A DNA stretch of 64,000 bases from Plotosus lineatus. Its lineage: Eukaryota > Chordata > Actinopteri > Siluriformes > Plotosidae. Shown here in pieces: positions 35,601 through 45,591 of this stretch. The stretch spans positions 50,194,797 to 50,258,796 of the forward strand of contig CM045738.1 of assembly GCA_024760905.1 (NCBI GenBank), read 5' to 3'. The translations under genes and the position numbers were made by a program. The notes below the pieces were generated by a model that saw only the letters and a program-made list of their open reading frames with translations, had not been told where the DNA came from and made no database searches. Numbering within the stretch: position 1 is the first letter of the stretch; the number at the start of each line of letters is the position of its first letter.

Positions 35601-38600
35601 TTCAGTCCTAGACTCATGCCTTTCCTCTTCTCTCTCTGTCTTCAGACACGCCTCCCGCCTCTCCTTCTTCAATGTCTTCGACCAACAGTAGTCCAATTTC
35701 CACCAGCAACCTGTTGGTTAACAGCAGTGATGGTGGTCGTTGTTACCCCGGGCCTCGACCGATCCGGTATGAAATTCTTTGTTGTGACTCGCATATTTTA
35801 TTTGCCATTTGTTTTACACCGGATGCCCTTCCTGACGCAACCCTCTGCATTTATCCGGGCTTGGGACCAGCGTGAGGGAGAGACACTGGCTTGTGCCAAC
35901 ACTGTTAGGCTCAAACAATCACACTGAAATTAAGAAAACTATTTAACAAAACTCTCTGATCTCTTTTACACAAGTAAGCTTCATCAACTCTGCCCTCAGC
36001 ATTATCATCTTCATCTATATCGTGCTCAGCAGGATCACATCTCATCCCAAACACAACAAAACTGACTCATGCACACTTTTATTAACAGATGCCTCTTCTT
36101 CATCAATACAGCTGGCATCATTAACTCTGCTCAACAGCTGGCTTCATCAACTCTGCCTTCAATATTTATTATCTTAATCTATATCCTGCTCAGCAGAAAC
36201 AAGAACATCCTCACCACCAACACAACTCATGCACACTTTTATTAACAGATGCCTCTTCTTTATCAACATCAAAATCAAAATCTTCATCAACACAACTGGC
36301 AGCATCATCATCATCAGTTTGTTCATATGTAAAAGGAATGAAACATTTAAGTATTTTTCAGGTCTTGACCAATTTTTGTACAAAACTAAACAACCCACGA
36401 TCCAGCATGTCCAGTCCAGACAAGATTACACACAAATCAAATAATCAAAAAAAATTCCATAAATCAAATTTTACACACATAATCTTCAAGAACGCCAAGC
36501 ATTCTGGCATCTTCAAAACCCAATTCTCGTGTCGAATTTAACATCTATACTAATGCTGCTAGACATCACAGATGACATTTCACTCTCCTTTTACAGAAAT
36601 TATGTGTATTCACAATCTTATAATTAAACTTAATGACTGTTATTGAAGAGGAAGTCGGAGATAAATTCCACATATTTTAAAACCAGAAGCAGGAAGTAAA
36701 CCGGTAGTTAACGTGTGACGGGCACTGCACATGTGCAAGCCCGAGCTGACCAATCAGGGTGCTCGTTTCAGATCTTCCTTAGCAACTAGCCTGCATTGTT
36801 TACGAGCATATTGTCTTCATAAACTTTATTTTATTCGCTGAAATGGCATTTTAATATCAAAACAGTATCCAAAATGCAGAGACTACTTCACGGCAGTTCT
36901 TCTGGTGTTTGGATTATAGTGTATTTTGTACCGAACTCGGTGAATAATTGCAACGGAAACCAGTAAGTTTGCTACTGTTTTTATTTAGGCTTATGAGGGT
37001 ACTCGTCAGAAAAATGGGGGAAAAAAAACGACATTTTTAGTGAGTTTTAGTTGATTTCACGAGAGCAAGTGATAGTTGAATACTTTTTTGTTCATGCAAA
37101 AATCCGAATTTCAATTAAAAAAAATTTGGCCTTTATCTAAAAAGTGGTCTGTGCGACAAGTGCTTACTTTTGGTGGAGAATCTCACATTTCTTGTTTTTA
37201 CATGTTTACCTTTAATATATTAAGTGAAATATACATGTTTGTGTCAGGTTATATCAGTTTGGGAGGGGGTTCGTACGGATTAATTGGTTTTCCATTATTT
37301 CCAATGGGAATTTTTGTTTTATTTAACCAACATTTTGACTTACGAGCTCGCCCTTAGTACGGATTAATTTCGTAAGTCACAGTACTGCTGTATTTACAAA
37401 AATCCAGCCACTTCTGTTTGCCCTTGTCTTCCAAAACAGAGACACATGTCCCACACGGCAGAGATTTCCTTTTCTTCAAATTTCTTCAAATAAATTCTTG
37501 AATTAAAAACTTTTCTCAATAAAATAATAACAGTATCATTCATTGTGATGCCAATATATTGTACCAGAAATACATTTTTAAAAAGGTATCATGACAGGCC
37601 TAATCTCCAGTTATAAAATTTGTTATTTATAACTCAAATGTAAACCGTGTTACACGTTGTGATGCTATTGAGTGCGGTACCTGATTCCTGGGACGTGTGC
37701 GGGGATTCGGAGCATATCCAATAAACCCGACGGTCTTCATCGTCCTCAGAATCTCTGGATCCACGGGAGGCGCACGTCTGCAACAGAAGTGGAGATCAAG
37801 GGAGGATGGAACTGCTATGTAGTGCAGGTGGACAGCAGAGGGCAGCAGTGCACAGCAAAACTACCTCCAGCTGTATTAACCTTAAACAGGTGTGAAATTG
37901 TGTGGAGTAAACATGCATATGGACTTCAGAACTTCACCACCCTAAACATGCACATCAGAGCATCAGGAGAAATATGGTATGATGTATGAGCTTTACCGAG
38001 GACAGGGAGAGATCAGGTTGCTGGGCCAGTCTGAGAGCAGAGGTTCCGAGCTGGTGAGTGGGATGGGTAACAGAGAGAGTGGCACCAACTCATCGGTCCA
38101 GTCCAGCTGGGGCAGTGAGTCCACGAGGCACGGTAGCGCTAGCTCCGTCTCTCTGGAGTAGTCGTTGAAGGAGACGTCGGGGACGCTGGACCACAAGTGC
38201 ACACAACCGCCAGAGTCGCCGAAGGTCAGAGCCTGCTTGCTGCTTGACACGTCGAAGCTCATGAGCAGCTGGCCCACCGTGTTCACATGGAAAATGTCAG
38301 CCAGGTTCGCTAGACCTGTAGGTTCACAGAACTGACACTGACCTGCAGGGGGCGATAGTACAAAATTACAAAATAAGACTCCGGAGACTCCAATAAATAT
38401 TAAAAGAGAGAATCCCACAACAGAACATTTCACCATGATATGGTACAGGATAACATTGAAGCATTACACACAAATTTAAAAATACACTCCATGTTATAGA
38501 ATCATCCCGCATTTCTTTTATGTTTATTCTGTACATGTCACATAGCTGTGTGGTCACATACCTGTCTGTGAAATAATGGCCAGTCGAGAGGTGTAGGTGG

Positions 38601-41600
38601 GGATGAAGCGCAAAAACAGTGGATCCACATGCACCTGCAGGGGGGTAACGGCTCGCATCATGCGCAGGTCATACACCATTAGGAAGCGGTCACACGACAG
38701 GCCGTTGAGGCCCCGGCTTGAGAAACCGCACGCCGCCAGCAGGTTGCCGTGCACGTCGAAATCAGAAAGGCTGCCAGAGTACGCGTCGAGCTCGTGCTCC
38801 GTTTTAAAGGTGCGCAAATCTCGTAAGGACACCTGTCAAGGAGGAGACGTGTGGGTTCGGAAACCGAATGTCACAACATTGTTCTGTAGAAAAGATCACC
38901 TCAGGTTTGAGCCCCATGGTGGAATAAAAACAATGAGACAGAAAAAAACAATACATTTTTGCTTTCCCCAATAAAAATTCCAGCCTTTCCTTTTTAAAGC
39001 AGGCCGTGATTTTAAACTTTCCAGACTTTCTCCACGATCAGTGTTCTTGCTTGTTTTGTAAAGGTCATGAACTGTGTCACAAACCTGAAACGTTACAAGT
39101 GCGTGCAGTGTGTGAAGTGTGTGTTCAGGAGAAAACACATTCTTGGAAAGTCCACACGTTCAGCTCCTCCTCAAGATGAGGCTCCCGTTTATGGATTTTC
39201 TCACAATGTCATCCAGACACATCCGGTTTCTCTTTCTGCTCACCTTTCCTGACGTATGTCCACAAAAGAAGAAGCGATTGGACTGTCTCATGATGGCCAC
39301 ACCAGGGATCTCCACAGTGAACTACGTCATGACAAACAAAAACAGCAGCGTTTTTAATTAACTAATGTAGCTTCACATAAAAATAATATTGCATCATAGG
39401 GCTGGGTTACAGCAATGATAAACAATCTATTGCGATATATTCTGGAGAGAAGGATTAATTAAATTAAAAAAATTAATTAAGTTAATAAACAGAAATACAC
39501 ACACACACACACACACACAAACACAGTGGTACCTTGACTTATGAAATTAATCCATTTCGAGGGAAGGCTCGTAAGTCAAAATATTCATGAGATCGCACAA
39601 AAATTCCCAGAGGAAATAATGAAAACCAATTAAGCCGTTCCAACCCCCTCCCAAACTCATAACCTGACACAAACACAGATGTTTGACCTAATATGTGAGG
39701 CGCTACACCAAAAATAGGCGTTTGTCGCACAGACCACTTTTGAGATAAAGGCCAGAAAAGTAAAAATGGTCCATTTTCATCAAAATTTGGATTTTTGCAT
39801 AAACTATTAAAACAAGTACAGATGCTCCTCGCTTTACGTTTATTCGCCTTAAGTTTTTTCGATTTTACATTTTTTGTAAAAAAAAATTTTCTAAGTCATT
39901 TTGAGTTTAGCGTGCTCTCCGTAGTATGAGACGTTCTTACGTAGTACGTTACTTACACATGACACTGCGTCGTTCATTGTTTACAAACGACAGACTGAAC
40001 GTGCCCTGCTTCTGCCCAGTTCACCGCATGTTACCCTTGTGTTAAGACGTCGTCTCGCTGATCTTTGTGTTTACACTGTTTTGCATACAGTGGTAACTCA
40101 CCTCACGAAAGTCTCACCAAACAAAAAATTCAGGTTCCGAAAAGAATTTTTCTAAAATTTTTGTCTCAGGATAGGAAGTTCACGTTACGAAAGCGCCATC
40201 TTAAAAATTCAAATGCGCTGTTCAAACATTAAAACGGGCCATTCAAACAATGCACGAGCTGCTCTCCCGTCAATGACGTTCAAACATCCCGCCTGCTGGC
40301 CTCCCATTGGCTAACAACTGAGCTGTTGCTCATGTTGCCTTCACTCGAGCGCCATCTTGGTCAGGTACGCCATCTGGACCTGACACCATCTTGGACATCA
40401 TTGCCTAGGAGGAATGACACATCTACCTCCCATTGCCTATTTCGAGCTGCATCCACCATGATGCTGTTCGTGTAAAGGACAGAGTTACTGCTGTTTTATG
40501 CTTTATTTCTTGACTCAGGCTTTTAACCTTCCATAAACATTTGTAAGATTATAACTCTGCTAAGAAGACATGGTCAACACGCACACATACGCACACACAC
40601 ATACACACACATACACACACATACAGTGAGAAAAACAAACGGGCTCGAGTAATATCACAAATGAATACGGCCAAACCCGTCTACCGTTCGTACGATATTG
40701 AAGCAGAAGGGGATCTTAAAGGGATGCTTTTATAATTTTTAAAGGGCTTAGGGGGTAGTATTGGGAGCCTTGGAACGAATCATGAGTTTTACATGTAAAA
40801 TGAGGTTACGAAAAAAGCTCTGAAACGGATTAATTTTGACCGTTCGGAACATAACTAAAATGTAAGTCGAGGAGCATCTGTATTCAACTATCACTTGCTC
40901 ACGTAAAATTGACTAAAACGAGCACACTGATTGGTCAGCTCGGGCTTGCACATGCTCAGTGCCTGTCACACGTTAACTTCCTGTTTACTTCCTGCTTCTG
41001 GTTCACTGTATGCTGAATTTATCTCCGACTTTCTCTTCAATAACAGTCACTAAGTTTATTTACAAGATTGTGAATGCACAATTTCTGGAAAAGGAGAGTG
41101 AAATGTCATCTGTGATGTCTAGCAGCATTAGTATAGATGTTAAATTCGACGCGTGAATTCGGCTTTGAAGATGCCAGAATGCTTGGTGTTGTTAAAGATT
41201 ATTTCACCGGTGAGTACAGTATTTTTCTCTGAATGCAAAATTTAATTATGGAATTTTTTTTTGATTATTTGATTTGTATGTAATCTTATCTGGACTGGAC
41301 ATGCTAGATCGTGGGTTGTTTAGTTTTATACGAAAATTGATCAAGACCTGACAAATAATTAAATGTTTCATTCCTTTTACAAATGAACAAACTGATGATG
41401 ATGATGCCAGTTGTGCTGATGAATATTTTGATTTTGATGTTGATGAAGAAGAGGCATCTTCTTGATGATGAAGATGATCTCTTCCTAAAACTTTTCCTAG
41501 ACATGTTTTCTGAAAGTTCATATGGCTGAGGTGCAGAAAAATGTTTGGTTGCTAAGGACTAATGATCTTGGAAGGGCAATCTCTATGCTCATTTTTCTCG

Positions 41601-44600
41601 AAAACATGTTTTGAAATTTTAGTTGAATGCTGACACAAGGTATTGACAAACTTTTTGCTGCATTTTGCAGCTTTGGGCCTCCTCTATCTGACTGTGTAAA
41701 ACTCACTACTTTCGGTGGGGTGGTTCACATTTATTAAAGACATATGTAAAAACAATAAATATTTCATAATAATAATAATAATAAATGTACATTAACATTA
41801 ATAAGAATTACTAATAAATAATAATAAAACAAGTAACCCTTCCGATCATCAACTGCGGCGAATATGTCACGTGGGCAGGCATGACGTGGTGTGTAACATA
41901 GGAGGAGGAGAATTTTGTGCAAGTGCACGCTACGAATGCCAGCGAGGAAAGGCTTGTGGTGAGCTCAAACAAGGCCAGTGCTTATCAAATAGTGGTGTGA
42001 TGTCGGGGGTGGGGGGGGTTGACCCAAGGAAACCTGCCTTTTTGTCATACTGTACTGGAAACAAGAGTAATTGCACATCCTCTACAGTAGGTGGCAGTGG
42101 CGCTCTCACTGTGTTCCTTATGGTGTCAGGAAAACGCACCGAGAAAATGATATGAAGTGCAGTAAACACTATAGTCGCACACGGGGGCGCGTTCTCAGTG
42201 CACAGACGAATACACGCGGAAGAATACGAGGCTAATCGACCCGGAAAAGCCATTTCCCCAGCAGAGCTCGTAAATCAAAATTTTGCTGGTTGGATGGGGC
42301 AGAGTTTTGGTGGATTGAAGCTCGGATCATGGAAAATTTGTAAGTCAAGGTACCACTGTACATATAAAATGTTTACAGAAGAACATTAGAGAAATGTTTA
42401 GATGATGACTGCACATGCAGACTGTATGGAAGCACAGAGACAATGGGAGATCAGGAGACACCACTATGCCAGAATCTCACTTTCTGTGTTTCCTGCACAG
42501 TGTTCAGATCCACTTCGGTCACATAGTTCTGCAAACCTCCCAACAGCAGCGTGTTATTATCAGTGAGCAGCAAACTATGCATGTCAGCACCGTCCTCCAT
42601 CCTGGAACACAGCACACAGCCCATACAGCCCGTGTATATATTAAAATACCTTTCAGCCTCTGTGTGCTTAAGGTGAGACTCACGGATAGTCGAACATGAT
42701 GAGGCCTCCGCGGGTAAGGCACTTGAGGTTACACTTGGTTAGAAACAGGACGCCGGTGTCCATGCTTTGAATTTGGCGGATGTCATCAGCCAGGTGCACT
42801 TGTAAAGAGGAGTAGCGCCCCATCGTGGGCCCAAAAAAGGAGCTCGCATGGCCCTGTAACAGCAAACAAACCAAAGAAAAAAACCCGATGTGAAATTAGA
42901 GATTTTTCTCTGATTTATTTTCGATGTTAACTTTTAAACAGCAGATAATTAAACACTTTAAATAGTAATAATGTGCCATGTGTCACATTACATCACTACG
43001 TGGATCAAATTTGATGCATCTTCCAATTAAATAAAATTTTCAACTTGGCATTTCGCACAAATAGAACTTTTGAACAGTCATGAAGCAACTTGTAGGTCTC
43101 TGAAGATTCTCAATCACTAAAGAGAAATCACTATTGATGTCTATTAACAAGGAGATCGCACGTTCGAATCCAGTTTAATAGCACAGCACACTGTGGCAGG
43201 GAGTTCATGGGAGCTGATTGGCCGAGCTCTCACGTTAAGGAGGAACGACATATACTCAATTCCCTGTCACAGCTATTGCTCGCCAATCATGGGCGTCTGT
43301 GAACTCAGTCGTACGAGGGACGGGTAGCGCTTTCCCTCCGAGTGTGTTAGACCCGCCCCCAAATACACATGCGCCGCAGTTCGAAAGGAGGTGGGAGACT
43401 AGCATCGTATCTCACAAAGGGACCATGTGCATGCTTTTACTGCTCCCTGATTGGAGGTGGTCGTGTGTACAGAAGGCCCTCGACATTCACGCATTTAATT
43501 CAGCATTAATGTAGTAAAATGTAGTAATGATTAAGAAAAACTTAATTTTTTTACTGTGATATTGATTGATAATAAAACAAACATTATACAGCATACATAT
43601 ACAAAACATACAGCAGTGTAGTTTTCAAAAATGCCCACTAGAGGAACGTATTGCATTAGGCATGAGATAACTGAATTCCGGTATTAATTGCATTAAGTCC
43701 GGGCAGCTCAGCCACGCCCCCAGCCGAAGCGAGTACAAAACAGAGTTTTAGAGTGATAAAGTTAGAGGGCGTTACAAACCAAAGAAGTGGTGATGTGAGT
43801 CAATCCTCTGGCGCAGAGGTGAGCGTGCTTTTGTTTATTGGGAGTAACTGAGAATAGTGAACTCAGGTGTGTGCTCCAGAGCAGCTCAGCCACGCCCTCA
43901 GCCGAAGCAGAAAGTAAACAGTTAGTTAGAGGCACAGAGCCAAAATCAAAGTCCCCCAAAACACAGACCATAACAAAAAGGACATAAAAGAACAGAAATG
44001 TAATAAATTGGATAAACAAAACAAAAAGAGAAACATGCTCCACCACAGTAAATAAAATATAACACACGATCATTTTAAACATTACCTTAGGTCATGTACT
44101 GGAATAATAATTGAAAAAGACTTTAATATTGGAGTGTTTTACAACAGTTCAGACGATTAGTCCTCTTCAGGCACTTCAGAGGAAACTATCGTTTCTTTGA
44201 GTAAAGTCTTATTTCTTCAGAAGAGACATCCAACGTCATTCCCTTTTTCTGGTGCTTAGCAGGCGTTTGAGTGACATCATAGAACTTAACTGGTAATTAA
44301 AACACTAAAAAAGGCTCATTGACAACTTGTGTGCGAATGAGGAAAAAGGGGCGTTACATCATCAACCAATCAGCAGGAAGGAGGACAGCCATTGGCTGAA
44401 TTTGAATCATATGCGAGCTGCTCAGCAGTCCGCGAATACTCAAACCGTGAGTGCAAAACCACGAATAGTCAAGGGCCTACTGTATACCAATAACTGATAG
44501 GTGGGAAAGGGATACGAATAATTTAGGAAGAAAATGTTGAAAAAAATAAAAATCATAAAAACTGTATTGTATTCACTTATTCAGATTTCTTGGAGATGAA

Positions 44601-45559
44601 TCAAGCATTATAAATAAACAAAAACAAGGCAGATTGATTGTGTAGTCGTGAGCAAATCTGCCTCAAAGCAAGAACATCCTGGATTCAGGTCACGAGCTTG
44701 GCGAGGGCATTTCTGTGTGGAGTTTGTATGTCCTCCCCATGCTCCCTCAGAGTTGACCGAGATGGGCTCCAGCCTCTTTGCAAAACGAGTAGGATTAAGC
44801 AATTGAAAAAATCAAGGAAGGACAGCAGTCTGTCAGCATCCAGAAATTTAGGCTGATTGACAACTATTTCTTTGAAAATAAATTAGTATAGATTAGAATT
44901 TGAAAACTAATATCAAATACATCATGAAAACCTGTGGACTGTGAAAATCAATAAAAGCAATGTGGCAACCAGGACACCTCACATCGTCATTACGAATAAT
45001 TCTTCAAGGTCATGTGCTCAGTCGGACAGGTTGTGGGACTGGAATCATGGTGTCACTCTTCAAGATTCAAATACAGTCGAGCCTCGGAATCCGAATGCTC
45101 TAGAGTCCGAACAAATCGGAATCCAAACAAAAAATCTGTAAGTTCTTCCATCCAGGAAACCGAACAAAAACCGGAAGTCGTTGATACTATGTATGTTCTG
45201 GTGAAGTCCGGAAGTTGTTGATACTATGTAAGGTCTGTTTGGGCTTTTACACCCAAGCCTAGTGGCTCATCAGGCCAGTGCTTTATGTATCACCCTAATA
45301 AAGCTGTCCTGGGGAAGTCCGGAAGTTGTTGATACTATGCATCACACTAAAAGCTGTCCTGGGGAAGTCCGGACGTTGTTGATATGGTACAATGTAGATA
45401 TTACAAGCACTAAAGCTAAAGCTAGCGCTAAAGCACTAAAGCTATCTAATCACTAACGCCATATACCACCTCCAGCGACAAATACGATTTAGAGTACTGA
45501 ACAGAAAACCCACAGATCGGCTTATAGGCATAACTGCCTAAACAAAGCTAAAGAGGATG

Positions 45560-45591
<32 letters not shown>

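Larger units (their letters stand above)
31596..37390 (-). mobile_element. Tigger-like family G copy 2, split by an RTE
   Basis: Both ends abut TA: CAGAGGTATTTTGAATTACG on the left and, inverted, CAGCAGTACTGTGACTTACG on the right. The interior is the reverse complement of family-G copy 1 (39524-42358), including the stretch encoding an acidic run (Asp/Glu-rich, 36.26-36.33 kb). Without the RTE it is ~2.67 kb, longer than copy 1. A ~165-bp tandem duplication lies at 36065-36240. Confidence 0.7.
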
